A stretch of DNA of 64,000 bases from Pseudomonas helmanticensis (GTDB taxonomy: Bacteria; Pseudomonadota; Gammaproteobacteria; Pseudomonadales; Pseudomonadaceae). Every line of letters begins with the position of its first letter. The first letter of the stretch is position 1. The stretch spans positions 436,501-500,500 of the forward strand of contig NZ_FXUY01000002.1 in the NCBI RefSeq assembly GCF_900182985.1, in the 5' to 3' direction. A program made the position numbers and the translations under genes. Shown here one piece after another: positions 1-8,970 of the stretch. The notes beneath the pieces are model-generated. The model was given only the letters and a program-made list of their open reading frames with translations. It ran no database searches and was not told where the DNA came from.

Positions 1-177
1 CACCGAATGACCGCGCCCAGCAAGCCACGCCAGATCCAGACTTTTCCCACACAAAGGTACGAGCACCCGCGCCGATGCAGGGACCGCCCAGTGCCGCTGC
101 AAATACGGGTTCACGTCAGGCAGATGAAAACCGATCTGGCCCGACGCCCATTTCTTGTGCCAAAACTCAGGCTGCAT
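1..177 (-). CDS. tpm: Thiopurine S-methyltransferase, N-terminal part (cut by left edge)
   Basis: The first 59 codons of a gene that runs off the left end of the window; the rest is not visible. The translation starts [20 protein letters not shown] and contains [20 protein letters not shown], the glycine-rich S-adenosylmethionine-binding start of bacterial thiopurine methyltransferases. The family methylates thiopurines and, in Pseudomonas, selenium and tellurium compounds in the cytosol. The gene diverges from the dioxygenase gene at 281, and the roughly 100 bp between them is AT-rich and should hold both promoters. The identification rests on the conserved N-terminus only, which is highly characteristic. 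Confidence 0.85.
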   Translation of the reverse strand, partial: MQPEFWHKKWASGQIGFHLPDVNPYLQRHWAVPASARVLVPLCGKSLDLAWLAGRGHSV

Positions 178-280
178 GTATCACTCCCAAAAAATCGATC
201 AAAAAGCGCTAAAACTTATATTAGATTTAGATCAAACAACTGACTGAAGATGGCTCATCTTAACGCTCAGGATCCTTTCC

Positions 281-1048
281 ATGTTTCCCAGCCTGTATAT
301 CTCCCATGGCTCGCCCATGCTTGCGCTCGAACCCGGTGCCAGTGGCCCGGCACTGGCGCGACTGGCAGCCGAACTGCCCCGACCAAAAGCCATCGTGATC
401 GTCTCCGCACACTGGGAGAGCCACGAATTGCTGGTCAGCAGCCATCCGCAACCGGAAACCTGGCACGACTTCGGCGGCTTCCCCCGTGCACTGTTTGAAG
501 TGCAGTACCCGGCGCCCGGCGACCCACAACTGGCCGCCGAAGTCGCCGCGCTGCTGAACAGTCACAACCTGCCCGCGCGCCTTGATTCACAACGTCCGTT
601 TGATCACGGGGTGTGGGTACCGTTGTCGCTGATGTATCCGCAAGCCGATATTCCGGTAGTGCAGGTCTCGCTGCCAAGCCGCGCCGGCCCGGCGTTACAG
701 ACCCGCGTCGGCCGAGCGCTGGCCAGCCTGCGTAATCAAGGTATTTTGCTGATCGGCTCCGGCAGCATCACTCACAACCTGCGCGAACTGGACTGGCATG
801 CCGGCCCGGAAAGTGTCGAACCGTGGGCGCGGGATTTCCGTGACTGGATGATCGACAAGCTGGCGGCCGACGATGAGCCGGCGCTGCATGACTACCGTCA
901 GCAGGCGCCGAACGCCGTGCGCAACCACCCGAGTGATGAGCATTTGTTGCCGTTGTATTTTGCACGGGGTGCGGGTGGTGAGTTCAGCGTGGCGCACAAG
1001 GGCTTCACGATGGGTGCGCTGGGGATGGATATTTATCGTTTTGGTTGA
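281..1048 (+). CDS. LigB-family extradiol dioxygenase (YgiD / DODA-like)
   Basis: A 255-residue cytosolic protein of the class III extradiol ring-cleavage dioxygenase family, close in length to E. coli YgiD. Family members use a metal to open catechol rings, for example DOPA 4,5-cleavage. Visible conserved histidines are H9 (SHGSP), H44 (SAHWES), H109 (FDHGVWVP), H165 (GSITHN) and H221 in HPSDEHLLPL; the first, second and fourth blocks form the usual metal site. The start codon follows AGGAT by about seven bases. It stands alone, divergent from tpm and convergent with deaD, with a bidirectional terminator between. The natural substrate cannot be read from sequence. Confidence 0.85.
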   Translation: MFPSLYISHGSPMLALEPGASGPALARLAAELPRPKAIVIVSAHWESHELLVSSHPQPETWHDFGGFPRALFEVQYPAPGDPQLAAEVAALLNSHNLPARLDSQRPFDHGVWVPLSLMYPQADIPVVQVSLPSRAGPALQTRVGRALASLRNQGILLIGSGSITHNLRELDWHAGPESVEPWARDFRDWMIDKLAADDEPALHDYRQQAPNAVRNHPSDEHLLPLYFARGAGGEFSVAHKGFTMGALGMDIYRFG

Positions 1049-1049
1049 C

Positions 1050-1080
1050 GCCTTCGAGAGCAGGCTCGCTCCCACAAAGG
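1050..1080. repeat. Solitary REP half-site (GAGCAGGCTCGCTCCCAC family)
   Basis: A single arm of the Pseudomonas REP family with core GAGAGCAGGCTCGCTCCCAC lies directly after the dioxygenase stop codon. No partner arm follows within 100 bp. It resembles the arms of the palindrome at 6422-6507 and is unrelated to the adjacent terminator hairpin. Confidence 0.6.
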
Positions 1081-1094
1081 CAAAAAGCAGGCAA

Positions 1095-1124
1095 AAAAAT
1101 CCCCGAACCAGTCGGGGATTTTTT
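1095..1124. terminator. Bidirectional intrinsic terminator
   Basis: Inverted repeat AAAATCCCCGA/TCGGGGATTTT with a five-base loop (ACCAG) and A and T tracts on both sides. It lies between two convergent genes and can end transcription from both the dioxygenase gene and deaD. Confidence 0.85.
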
Positions 1125-1152
1125 ATCTGCGATCAATCAGCCCAGGGGCCGA

Positions 1153-2826
1153 TCAATCTTCGCGATAGCGACGCAGTTTCAGCTGCTTACCGGCAACGCG
1201 AGTGTCCTTCAGTTTGGTCAGGAGTTTGTCCAGACCATCTTCCGGCAGCTCGACGAGGCTGAAGCTGTCACGCACCTGGATGCGACCGATCGCTTCACGG
1301 GCCAGACCGCCTTCGTTGAGGATGGCGCCCAGCAGGTTTTTCGCAGCGATACCGTCACGCGCACCCAGCGCGGTACGGCAACGAGCACGGCCTTCGCCCA
1401 AAGGCATTGGCGCGCGACGCTCGCGGTCACCACGATCAGGACGATCACCGGTGCGCTCAGGACGGTCGCCACGCGGTGCATTGTTCGGCACCAGTGGACG
1501 TTCCTTCTCGATCGCTGCCAGGGTCAGCGCTTGGCCATTGGTAGCCTTGCGCAGCAGCGCAGCAGCCAGAGCACGCGGAGTGCAGCCGATGTCTGCAGTC
1601 AGACGATCGAGCAACTCACCGTGAGTCGATTCGGCATCAGCAACCAGCGGCGACAGGCTGTTGGTCAGTTTCTTGATGCGTGCATCGAGAACAGCTTGAG
1701 CGTCCGGCAGGCGTACTTCAGCCACTTTCTGACCGGTTACACGCTCGATCACTTGCAGCATGCGGCGCTCACGTGGAGTCACCAGCAGCAGTGCACGACC
1801 TTCGCGACCGGCACGGCCAGTACGGCCGATACGGTGAACGTAAGATTCCGGATCGTACGGCATGTCAACGTTGAATACGTGAGTGATGCGCGGAACGTCC
1901 AGACCACGAGCAGCAACGTCGGTCGCAACAACGATGTCCAGACGGCCATCTTTCAGCGAGTCGATGACGCGCTCACGCTGGTTCTGGGCGATGTCACCGT
2001 TCAGCGCCGCGGCTTTGTAGCCTTTGGCGTCGAGGGCGCTTGCCAGATCCAGGGTCGCTTGCTTGGTGCGTACGAACATGATCAGAGCGTCGAAATCTTC
2101 CACTTCCAGCAAGCTGAGAACGGCCGAAGTCTTCTGGTCAGCGTGAACCAACAGGTGAGCCTGTTCGATCGCGGTAACGGTCTGGGTCTTGGTCTGGATC
2201 TTCACGTGTTGCGGATCGCGCAAATGGCGTTCAGCAATGGCACGGATCGACTGCGGCAGGGTAGCCGAGAACAAAACGGTCTGACGGGTAGCTGGCAGAG
2301 CCTTGAAGATGACTTCCAGGTCATCCATGAAGCCCAGCTTCAACATTTCGTCAGCTTCGTCGAGAACCAGGTGGTTCACGGTCGACAGAACTTTTTCGTC
2401 ACGGCGCAGGTGGTCGCACAGACGGCCCGGAGTGGCGACAACGATCTGTGCGCCATTACGGATTGCTTTCAGTTGCGGGCCCATCGGCGCGCCGCCGTAA
2501 ACGGCCACAACAGTAACGCCCGGCATCTGCTTGGCGTAGGTTTCGAAAGCGGTTGCTACTTGCAGCGCCAACTCACGAGTTGGCGCCAGGATCAGGGCTT
2601 GCGGTTCGCGCTTGGCAGGATCGATGCGGTGCAGGATAGGCAGTGCGAACGCGGCGGTTTTACCGGTACCGGTTTGCGCCTGGCCAATCATGTCCTGGCC
2701 GGCCATGATGATCGGGATCGATTGCTGCTGAATCGCCGAAGGCTCTTCGTAGCCAGTCGCTGCGACGGCTGCAAGAATATTCGGGTTAAGATTAAAAGCG
2801 GCGAATCCGCCGGTTTCCTGGGTCAT
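1153..2826 (-). CDS. deaD: DEAD-box ATP-dependent RNA helicase DeaD/CsdA
   Basis: A 557-residue RNA helicase. Motifs in order are the F/Q motif around residues 7-40, Walker A AQTGTGKT at 50-57, PTREL at 82-86, DEAD at 156-159, SAT at 187-189 and HRIGRTGR at 331-338. An Arg/Asp/Gly-rich linker follows, then a DbpA-type RNA-binding domain ending KLRRYRED. CsdA proteins unwind structured RNA during ribosome assembly and mRNA decay in the cold. I chose the ATG at 2826 because AGAGGC precedes it and the Q motif follows directly; an in-frame extension to 2976 lacks helicase similarity and lies in the leader. A long untranslated leader precedes the gene, as is known for csdA genes. Confidence 0.92.
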   Translation of the reverse strand: MTQETGGFAAFNLNPNILAAVAATGYEEPSAIQQQSIPIIMAGQDMIGQAQTGTGKTAAFALPILHRIDPAKREPQALILAPTRELALQVATAFETYAKQMPGVTVVAVYGGAPMGPQLKAIRNGAQIVVATPGRLCDHLRRDEKVLSTVNHLVLDEADEMLKLGFMDDLEVIFKALPATRQTVLFSATLPQSIRAIAERHLRDPQHVKIQTKTQTVTAIEQAHLLVHADQKTSAVLSLLEVEDFDALIMFVRTKQATLDLASALDAKGYKAAALNGDIAQNQRERVIDSLKDGRLDIVVATDVAARGLDVPRITHVFNVDMPYDPESYVHRIGRTGRAGREGRALLLVTPRERRMLQVIERVTGQKVAEVRLPDAQAVLDARIKKLTNSLSPLVADAESTHGELLDRLTADIGCTPRALAAALLRKATNGQALTLAAIEKERPLVPNNAPRGDRPERTGDRPDRGDRERRAPMPLGEGRARCRTALGARDGIAAKNLLGAILNEGGLAREAIGRIQVRDSFSLVELPEDGLDKLLTKLKDTRVAGKQLKLRRYRED

Positions 2827-3049
2827 GGGTCTGCCTCTAAGTGCATCCGCAAAGACCCATGCTCCAAAGCTGCGCATGCCGTGTTGAGACTCAAGAGTCG
2901 CCCTGGCAGCTTTGTCGGCGGGGATTTGCGAAAACGAATGAATGAAAAAAAAGAATCGTCCGGGAAGAGCCCGCAATGCGGACGTGCAGCCGAAGCTGAC
3001 TTCGGGAAATTGCGCTACCTAAACGCGGCCCGGTTAAAGGCCGGCGCGC
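2827..3049 (-). promoter_or_regulatory. Long structured 5' leader of deaD
   Basis: About 220 bases lie between the likely transcription start near 3043 and the deaD ATG. The stretch contains an A/T-rich run (positions 2946-2953) and several GC hairpin candidates around 2960-3005. E. coli csdA has a long cold-shock leader of this kind. That this leader controls temperature-dependent translation is inference. Confidence 0.45.
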
Positions 3050-3055
3050 ACTATA
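3050..3055 (-). promoter_or_regulatory. Candidate -10 box of deaD promoter
   Basis: The minus strand reads GGTATAGTGCGCGCC, giving TATAGT as a good -10 hexamer followed by a GC-rich discriminator. No convincing -35 hexamer sits at 16-18 bp, so the promoter may need an activator or be weak at rest. Confidence 0.4.
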
Positions 3056-3250
3056 CCGGATTTTGCCCAAAAAGGGAGCTTTTTTTATCGGCAAAATACC
3101 TGTGTCACCGCTGTGTAACGGGGTTTTGCGGATAATCGCGCCAAGGTCTATTTTTCAAAGGCCCGGCCCTGCGGGCGATGACGCTTAAACGATTCATCGA
3201 CATGCGGCATTCCGTCGCTGCACCCGCCCTTCCCGCCCGAGGATCCTGCC

Positions 3251-4042
3251 ATGAATCAGCCCTGCCCCGGCCGCGTCAGCCGAGAACGCCGTGGTCACGT
3301 CCACCTGATCGGCCTCGATCGGGCGGCCAAACGCAATGCTTTCGACCTCGACCTGCTGAATGAGCTGAGCCTGGCCTATGGCGAGTTCGAGGCGGACAGC
3401 GAGGCACGAGTCGCGGTGGTGTTCGGCCATGGCGAACACTTTACCGCCGGTCTGGATCTGGTGAATACCAGTGGCGCACTCGCCGAAGGCTGGCAGGTTC
3501 CGACCGGCGGTTGCGATCCGTGGGGCGTTTTCGTCGGCCCACGGGTGAGCAAACCGGTGATCGTCGCCGCCCAAGGTTATTGCCTGACCATTGGCATCGA
3601 GTTGATGCTGGCCGCCGACATCAACCTGTGTGCGAGCAATACTCGCTTCGCGCAAATGGAAGTGCAGCGTGGGATCTTTCCTTTTGGTGGCGCGACTTTA
3701 CGTTTTCATCAAGTCGCCGGCTGGGGCAATGCGATGCGCTGGTTGCTGACCGGCGATGAGTTTGATGCGCACGATGCGTTGCACCTGGGGTTGGTGCAGG
3801 AAGTGATGGCCAGTGAAGACCTGCTGCCACGGGCGATTGAACTGGCTGAGCGAATTGCCCGGCAGGCGCCGCTGGGGGTGCAGGCGACGCTGATGTCGGC
3901 GCGACAGGCACGGTATGAAGGTGAGACGGCGGCGGCGCAAGGGTTGCCGGCGTTGGTGAAGAAGTTGCTGGCGAGTGAGGATGCCAAAGAGGGCGTGCGG
4001 TCTTTGGTTGAGCGCCGACCTGGCATCTTCAAAGGAATCTAA
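3251..4042 (+). CDS. Enoyl-CoA hydratase/isomerase (crotonase) family protein
   Basis: A 263-residue soluble enzyme of the crotonase fold. The N-terminal half carries the CoA-binding oxyanion-hole segments (FTAGLDL near residues 63-69 and IELMLAADINL near 117-127). Family members hydrate, isomerise or hydrolyse acyl-CoA esters; the usual catalytic glutamates of true hydratases are not obvious, so the exact reaction is open. The start follows GAGGATCCTGCC. It lies between deaD (divergent) and a convergent spermidine-synthase-like gene. From memory, the order helicase, crotonase, methyltransferase-like protein, class II DAHP synthase also occurs in P. aeruginosa, so the neighbourhood is ancestral. 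Confidence 0.85.
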   Translation: MNQPCPGRVSRERRGHVHLIGLDRAAKRNAFDLDLLNELSLAYGEFEADSEARVAVVFGHGEHFTAGLDLVNTSGALAEGWQVPTGGCDPWGVFVGPRVSKPVIVAAQGYCLTIGIELMLAADINLCASNTRFAQMEVQRGIFPFGGATLRFHQVAGWGNAMRWLLTGDEFDAHDALHLGLVQEVMASEDLLPRAIELAERIARQAPLGVQATLMSARQARYEGETAAAQGLPALVKKLLASEDAKEGVRSLVERRPGIFKGI

Positions 4043-4140
4043 CCCCCCTGTAGGAGCTGCCGCAGGCTGCGATCTTTTGATGTTGATCTTGTAAAAAACA
4101 GGATCAAAAAATCGCAGCCTGCGGCAGTTCCTACAGGGGG
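4043..4140. repeat. REP palindrome pair (TGTAGGAGCTGCCGCAGGCTG family)
   Basis: Two roughly 33-bp arms in inverted orientation (CCCCCTGTAGGAGCTGCCGC on the left) with one mismatch, enclosing a smaller inverted repeat TTGATC/GATCAA. The block fills the gap between two convergent genes. A nearly identical copy occurs at 34485-34573. Confidence 0.9.
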
Positions 4141-4146
4141 CGGTGA

Positions 4147-4902
4147 TCAGGTCGCCGGGCGAATGGCGTTGATCAACGACTGCAACGAATAGCCTAACCG
4201 TGGCGCCAACGCTGCGGCCCGCGCGGTCAACGCTTGCATGTCCAGCTCCTGATCGAGGTCCGCCGGCACCAGCAGAATCACATTGCCCTCCTTCACCGGC
4301 AGCTCCCAATAATGCCGGTGATAGAGCCCGCGCAACAGTGCCGCGCCCAGCGGCTGGCCATCATCGGTGGCCCACTGATTGATCACCAGCCAGCCACCCG
4401 GATTCAGACGCTTCTGGCAATCACCGAGAAAACCCCAGGCCAGATGCCCGACACCCGGGCCGACGTCAGTGTAGAGGTCGACGAAGATCAGATCCGCAGG
4501 CTCTGCGGTCGGCAACAACTCCAGCGCATCGCCGACACGGATGTACAGGCGAGGATCATCATCCAGCCCAAGGTATTCGATAGCCAGACGCGGCACATCC
4601 GGGCGCAGCTCGATCGCTTCAACGTCTTCCAGCGGCAGAAACTTGAGGCATGCCTGGGTCAACGTACCCGCACCAAGCCCTAGAAACAGCGCACTCTCCG
4701 GCAACTCATGGCACAACGCGCCAATCAGCATCGCGCGGGTATAGTCGTACTCCAGCCAGCTCGGATCAGCGGTGAACACACAGCTCTGCTCGATGGCATC
4801 GCCGAATTCGAGAAACCGGTAGTCAGCCACTTCCAGCACGCGAATCACGCCGAACTCATCCTGTACTTCGGCGAGCAGATGCTCGACGCGCTCCTCAGTC
4901 AT
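4147..4902 (-). CDS. Spermidine synthase-like protein (SAM-fold transferase)
   Basis: A 251-residue protein with the Rossmann fold shared by polyamine aminopropyltransferases and SAM methyltransferases. The nucleotide-binding glycine loop is LFLGLGAGTLTQ (residues 72-83), the acidic strand end is AIELRPD (96-102), and VDLYTDVGPG (141-150) lies where spermidine synthases carry the catalytic aspartate. It lacks the N-terminal beta-barrel of full-length spermidine synthase and no decarboxylase gene is adjacent, so a methyltransferase or another role is possible. It faces the crotonase gene across a REP pair and is divergent from the class II DAHP synthase gene. Confidence 0.7.
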   Translation of the reverse strand: MTEERVEHLLAEVQDEFGVIRVLEVADYRFLEFGDAIEQSCVFTADPSWLEYDYTRAMLIGALCHELPESALFLGLGAGTLTQACLKFLPLEDVEAIELRPDVPRLAIEYLGLDDDPRLYIRVGDALELLPTAEPADLIFVDLYTDVGPGVGHLAWGFLGDCQKRLNPGGWLVINQWATDDGQPLGAALLRGLYHRHYWELPVKEGNVILLVPADLDQELDMQALTARAAALAPRLGYSLQSLINAIRPAT

Positions 4903-5052
4903 TTCGTCTCCTGATGGTCACCGGGCGCGGTGACGCGATGGCACCGCTGTGGCGCCGTGGCAAAGCGGCGATTGTCGGCGATGGGGCGGGAGCAGGTCAC
5001 GCACTAATTGCTGCTAACATGGCCTTCCGTGCGTAGAACCTTAGAGACCGTG

Positions 5053-6399
5053 ATGAGCCAACCGTGGAGCCCTGATAGCTGGCGCGCCTTGCCGATCCAG
5101 CAACAACCCCAATACCCCGACGCCGCGCACCTGCGCCAGGTCGAGCAAACCCTGGCCAGTTATCCGCCACTGGTGTTTGCCGGTGAAGCGCGCGAACTGC
5201 GTCGGCAGTTTGCCGAAGTCACTCAGGGCCGGGCATTCCTGCTGCAGGGCGGCGATTGCGCGGAAAGCTTCGCCGAGTTCTCCGCCGCGAAGATTCGCGA
5301 CACCTTTAAAGTGTTGTTGCAAATGGCGATCGTCATGACCTTCGCGGCCGGTTGCCCGGTGGTCAAGGTCGGGCGCATGGCCGGTCAGTTCGCCAAGCCG
5401 CGTTCGGCCAACGACGAGACCATCGATGGCGTGACCCTGCCGGCTTATCGCGGCGACATCGTCAACGGCATCGGTTTCGATGAGAAGAGCCGCGTACCGG
5501 ATCCGGAACGTCTGCTGCAGTCCTATCACCAATCCACCGCGACGCTGAACCTGTTGCGCGCCTTCGCCCAGGGCGGCTTTGCCGATCTGCACCAGGTGCA
5601 CAAATGGAACCTCGATTTCATCGCCAACTCGGCGCTGGCCGAGAAGTACAGCCACCTCGCCGACCGCATCGATGAAACCCTGGCGTTCATGCGCGCCTGC
5701 GGCATGGACAGCTCGCCGCAACTGCGCGAAACCAGTTTCTTCACCGCCCACGAAGCGTTGCTGCTGAACTACGAAGAAGCCTTCGTGCGCCGCGACAGCC
5801 TGACCAACGATTACTACGATTGCTCGGCGCACATGCTGTGGATCGGCGACCGCACTCGTCAGCTCGACGGCGCGCATGTCGAATTCCTCCGTGGCGTGAA
5901 CAACCCGATCGGGGTGAAAGTCGGCCCGAGCATGAACCCGGACGATCTGATCCGCCTGATCGACGTGCTCAACCCGGACAACGATCCGGGGCGCCTGAAC
6001 ATGATTGCGCGGATGGGCGCGAACAAGGTCGGCGATCACCTGCCGGCGCTGATTCGCGCGGTGCAGCGTGAAGGCAAGCAAGTGCTGTGGAGTTCCGACC
6101 CGATGCACGGCAACACCATCAAGGCGAGCAGCGGCTACAAGACCCGCGACTTTGCGCAGATTCTTGGCGAGGTGAAGCAGTTCTTCCAGGTGCACGAAGC
6201 GGAAGGCAGCTACGCCGGCGGGATTCACATCGAGATGACCGGGCAGAACGTCACCGAGTGCATCGGTGGGGCGCGGCCGATTACTGAAGATGGCTTGTCG
6301 GATCGCTATCACACGCATTGTGATCCGCGGATGAATGCTGATCAGTCGCTGGAGTTGGCATTCCTGATTGCTGAAACCCTGAAGCAAGTCCGCCGCTAA
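5053..6399 (+). CDS. Class II 3-deoxy-7-phosphoheptulonate (DAHP) synthase
   Basis: A 448-residue enzyme that condenses phosphoenolpyruvate with erythrose 4-phosphate, the first step of the shikimate pathway. It is the plant/mycobacterial class II type: GGDCAESF at residues 66-73 supplies the metal-binding cysteine (C69), [14 protein letters not shown] (105-118) the phosphoenolpyruvate contacts, and DPMHGNT and the C-terminal HCDPRMN follow. I start at the ATG at 5053, preceded by AGAGACCGTG; a 15-codon upstream extension looks untranslated. A non-homologous class I enzyme is encoded at 19512. In pseudomonads the class II form is sometimes tied to secondary metabolism, but nothing here shows that. 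Confidence 0.93.
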   Translation: MSQPWSPDSWRALPIQQQPQYPDAAHLRQVEQTLASYPPLVFAGEARELRRQFAEVTQGRAFLLQGGDCAESFAEFSAAKIRDTFKVLLQMAIVMTFAAGCPVVKVGRMAGQFAKPRSANDETIDGVTLPAYRGDIVNGIGFDEKSRVPDPERLLQSYHQSTATLNLLRAFAQGGFADLHQVHKWNLDFIANSALAEKYSHLADRIDETLAFMRACGMDSSPQLRETSFFTAHEALLLNYEEAFVRRDSLTNDYYDCSAHMLWIGDRTRQLDGAHVEFLRGVNNPIGVKVGPSMNPDDLIRLIDVLNPDNDPGRLNMIARMGANKVGDHLPALIRAVQREGKQVLWSSDPMHGNTIKASSGYKTRDFAQILGEVKQFFQVHEAEGSYAGGIHIEMTGQNVTECIGGARPITEDGLSDRYHTHCDPRMNADQSLELAFLIAETLKQVRR

Positions 6400-6421
6400 G
6401 GTTCGACATCTCTATCGCTTT

Positions 6422-6507
6422 AACGGGCCCTTTCGCGAGCAAGCCCGCTCCCACATTTGGAATGCATTTCAAATGTGGGAGCGGGCTTGCTCGCGAAGAG
6501 GCCCGTT
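6422..6507. repeat. REP palindrome pair (CGAGCAAGCCCGCTCCCACA family)
   Basis: Near-perfect inverted repeat: the left arm reads AACGGGCC..TTTCGCGAGC and AAGCCCGCTCCCACATTT, and the right arm mirrors it. It fills the whole gap between two convergent genes and reaches the stop codon of the minus-strand gene. It can form a long hairpin that probably also limits read-through. Confidence 0.9.
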
Positions 6508-7733
6508 CAATCAACGCCTATCTTGGCCAATGCGACTCGCAACCGTGCGGCACTCTCGCGCTGACAATTAAGCTGCACCCGCGCAAGCCCGAGCCAATCC
6601 GCCATCCGCCGCAAATTCAGCGCCAGCGCCAACATCCCGTCCGCATCCAGCCCCGGCACCTCTTCGTGCAGCGCATGCACCGCCAACCGCCCCGCCGCTC
6701 GCTCGGCACGCACATCCACCCGCGCCGCAATCCGCTCATTGTGCAAGAACGGCAACACGTAATAGCCATAAACCCGCTTGTCCTGCGGCGTATAGATTTC
6801 CAGCCGATAGCGGAAGTCGAACAACCGCTCGGTGCGGCTGCGCTCCCAGATCAACGAGTCGAACGGCGACAACAACGCACTGGCAACCACCTTGCGCGGG
6901 ACTTTTGGCTCCGGCAGGCAATAAGCGATCTGCCGCCAACCGGCGACTTCGCACATCTGCAACTGCCCGGCCTCGACCAGCTCCGCCAAGCGTGGTCGCG
7001 CATCCGCCGGGTTCAGGCGAAAGTAATCACGCAGGTCTTTTTCCGTGCCGACGCCCAACGCCTGCGCCGCATGCAACAGCAACCCACGCTGCGCCTCGGC
7101 CTCATCGGGCAACGCTTGCTGCAGGATAGAAGAAGGAATCACCCGCTCCGGCAAATCGTACAACCGCTCAAACCCACGCCGCCCCGCTACCGTCACTTCA
7201 CCGGCGGCGAACAACCACTCCAGCGCATGCTTTTCTGCGCTCCAGTCCCACCAGGGCCCGGCCTTGTCTTCACGCGTCGACAGACTGCCGGCACCCAGCG
7301 CGCCCTGCTCTTCAACCGAGCTTAAAACCCGACGAACAACGTCCTGCTGCTCACGGCCGAACTTTGCCAGTTGCTGATAGATGTCCTCACCACGTTTGGC
7401 CCGCTGCATGCGCCAGCCCATCAATGGGAACATCGACAGCGGCAACAACGACGCCTCATGCCCCCAATATTCAAACAACGAACGACGACGCCCCGAACTC
7501 CAGGCAGCCTGGTCGAGCAAATCAGCGGAATAGGAACCGAGACGGGAAAACAGCGGCAGGTAGTGCGAGCGCACCACGGCGTTGACGGAGTCGATCTGCA
7601 ACAGCCCCAGCCGTTCGATCAGCCGGTTGAGGTGTGGCGCCTTGACGGTCGGCGGCTGGCGCCCGTTGAACCCTTGGGCAGCCAGCGCCAGACGTCGTGC
7701 CTGTTTGAGGGAAAAGGATACTGTTGCGGGCAT
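6507..7733 (-). CDS. YcaQ-type interstrand-crosslink DNA glycosylase (HTH_42 family)
   Basis: A 408-residue winged-helix protein of the AlkZ/YcaQ family, which removes alkylated bases and unhooks DNA interstrand crosslinks. LLQIDSVN at residues 44-51 contains the QxD catalytic motif (Q46, D48) that marks the YcaQ branch, as opposed to QxQ in AlkZ. Further family landmarks are FEYWGHEASLLP and LLSPFDSLIWERSRTERLF. The ATG at 7733 sits six bases after AAGGAG; an ATG inside that spacing is less likely. The gene stands alone, with a REP pair behind it. Confidence 0.85.
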   Translation of the reverse strand: MPATVSFSLKQARRLALAAQGFNGRQPPTVKAPHLNRLIERLGLLQIDSVNAVVRSHYLPLFSRLGSYSADLLDQAAWSSGRRRSLFEYWGHEASLLPLSMFPLMGWRMQRAKRGEDIYQQLAKFGREQQDVVRRVLSSVEEQGALGAGSLSTREDKAGPWWDWSAEKHALEWLFAAGEVTVAGRRGFERLYDLPERVIPSSILQQALPDEAEAQRGLLLHAAQALGVGTEKDLRDYFRLNPADARPRLAELVEAGQLQMCEVAGWRQIAYCLPEPKVPRKVVASALLSPFDSLIWERSRTERLFDFRYRLEIYTPQDKRVYGYYVLPFLHNERIAARVDVRAERAAGRLAVHALHEEVPGLDADGMLALALNLRRMADWLGLARVQLNCQRESAARLRVALAKIGVD

Positions 7734-7797
7734 GAGCATCTCCTTGTCTGCTCGCAACCTACCTCACCTGAAAGTGGTTTGTGTAGCACTGGCGCCA

Positions 7798-8019
7798 TCA
7801 TTTATGCATCGGGTCATCCCAGAACGGCCGCACGGCTTCGTGTTCAACGTCGGCACGACTGACCCCGATGTCCTTCAACGCTTCGTCACTCAGACTGGCG
7901 AGCAACTCGCGCTCACGGTGCAATTCATACCAGCGGCTAAACTTGTGCAGCAGATCGGAAACGATATGGCCGTGGCTGGAAAATTTGTCTTCGTCTACAT
8001 ACTCTCTTTGACCTTTCAT
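7798..8019 (-). CDS. DUF1127 (YjiS-like) small protein
   Basis: A 73-residue protein with the DUF1127 core ELHRERELLASLSDEALKDI followed by GVSRADV, the hallmark of this small helical family. Members are arginine-rich, soluble and abundant under some stresses; those studied bind RNA or influence phosphate and polyamine physiology, but the role of this one is unknown. A strong AGGAGG lies ten bases before the ATG. It is divergent from the LysR gene downstream. Confidence 0.85.
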   Translation of the reverse strand: MKGQREYVDEDKFSSHGHIVSDLLHKFSRWYELHRERELLASLSDEALKDIGVSRADVEHEAVRPFWDDPMHK

Positions 8020-8115
8020 CGTCTTGCCCTCCTTGTGGATGGCTCAAGTCTCGCCCTGGCGTTAAGATCAATCCAACGAATGTTTCTGATGGCATGCATC
8101 ACGGAGATTCATCAA

Positions 8116-8970
8116 TTGTCGGCCTACCCCAGTATCGATACCGATGTTCTGCGCACCTTCGTCGCGATTGCCGATCAGGGCGGTTTCACCCGCGCCGGCG
8201 AGATGGTCAACCGCACGCAGTCGGCGGTGAGCATGCAGATGAAACGTCTGGAAGAAGACGTGTTGCAGCGCCAGCTGTTCGAGCGTGACGGACGCCAGGT
8301 GCGCCTGACTGCCGAAGGCCAGGTGCTGCTCGGTTACGCGCGGCGCATCCTCAAGCTGCACAGCGAAGTGTTCAACACCCTGCGCGAGCCACACATGGTC
8401 GGCACGGTGCGCATCGGTACGCCGGACGATTACGTCATGCGCTTTCTGCCAGGGATCCTTTCGCGATTCGCGCAGTTCTACCCGCTGATCCAGATCGAAG
8501 TGCATTGCGAATCGACCAAACAACTGTTGCAGCGTACTGACCTGGATTTGTCGATCGTCACCCGTGAACCGGGCAACGAAATCGGTCAGTTGCTGCGCAA
8601 GGAGCGTTTTGTCTGGGCCGAGGCGCAGAATTTCAGCGCCCACGAACAGACGCCGCTGCCCTTGGCGATGTTCAACAGTGATTGTTTCTGCCGTTTGTGG
8701 GCGTGCAATGCGCTTGATGCCATGGGCCGCGATTACCGCATTGCCTACAACAGCACCAGTTTGTCGGCGCTGATGGCCGTGGTCAGCGCCGGTCTGGCGA
8801 TCACCGCGCAACTTGAAAGCCTGATCACCCCGGACATGCGCATCCTCGGTGCCGATGAAGACCTGCCGCTGTTGCCGGAAGCCAGCATCATGCTGATCCG
8901 CAACCTCAACAACCCTTCGCCGATCACCGAATGCCTGGCCGAGCATATTGTCGAAGGCTTCAAACTTTAA
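8116..8970 (+). CDS. LysR-type transcriptional regulator (LrhA/HexA-like)
   Basis: About 284 residues. The N-terminal winged helix-turn-helix reads DTDVLRTFVAIADQGGFTRA and continues with NRTQSAVSMQMKRLEE, followed by the usual effector-binding domain; the closest family resemblance is LrhA/HexA/PecT. I prefer the TTG at 8116, ten bases after GGAG, because it places the helix-turn-helix at the usual distance from the N-terminus; ATGs at 8080 and 8089 are alternatives with no clear ribosome site. Its 3' end overlaps the TauE-family gene by 11 bp tail to tail. The effector and targets are unknown. Confidence 0.85.
   Translation: MSAYPSIDTDVLRTFVAIADQGGFTRAGEMVNRTQSAVSMQMKRLEEDVLQRQLFERDGRQVRLTAEGQVLLGYARRILKLHSEVFNTLREPHMVGTVRIGTPDDYVMRFLPGILSRFAQFYPLIQIEVHCESTKQLLQRTDLDLSIVTREPGNEIGQLLRKERFVWAEAQNFSAHEQTPLPLAMFNSDCFCRLWACNALDAMGRDYRIAYNSTSLSALMAVVSAGLAITAQLESLITPDMRILGADEDLPLLPEASIMLIRNLNNPSPITECLAEHIVEGFKL

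Noticed and set aside
2827..2976. An in-frame N-terminal extension of DeaD
   Set aside because: The extra 50 residues show no helicase similarity, start within the leader and lack a ribosome site, whereas the ATG at 2826 has AGAGGC.
1045..3135. A 696-codon plus-strand frame covering deaD
   Set aside because: The minus-strand frame has all DEAD-box motifs. The antisense product has no domain and spans the deaD terminator and leader.
5041..6387. A 448-codon minus-strand frame opposite the class II DAHP synthase
   Set aside because: The plus strand encodes every conserved DAHP synthase block; the antisense frame is a composition artefact.
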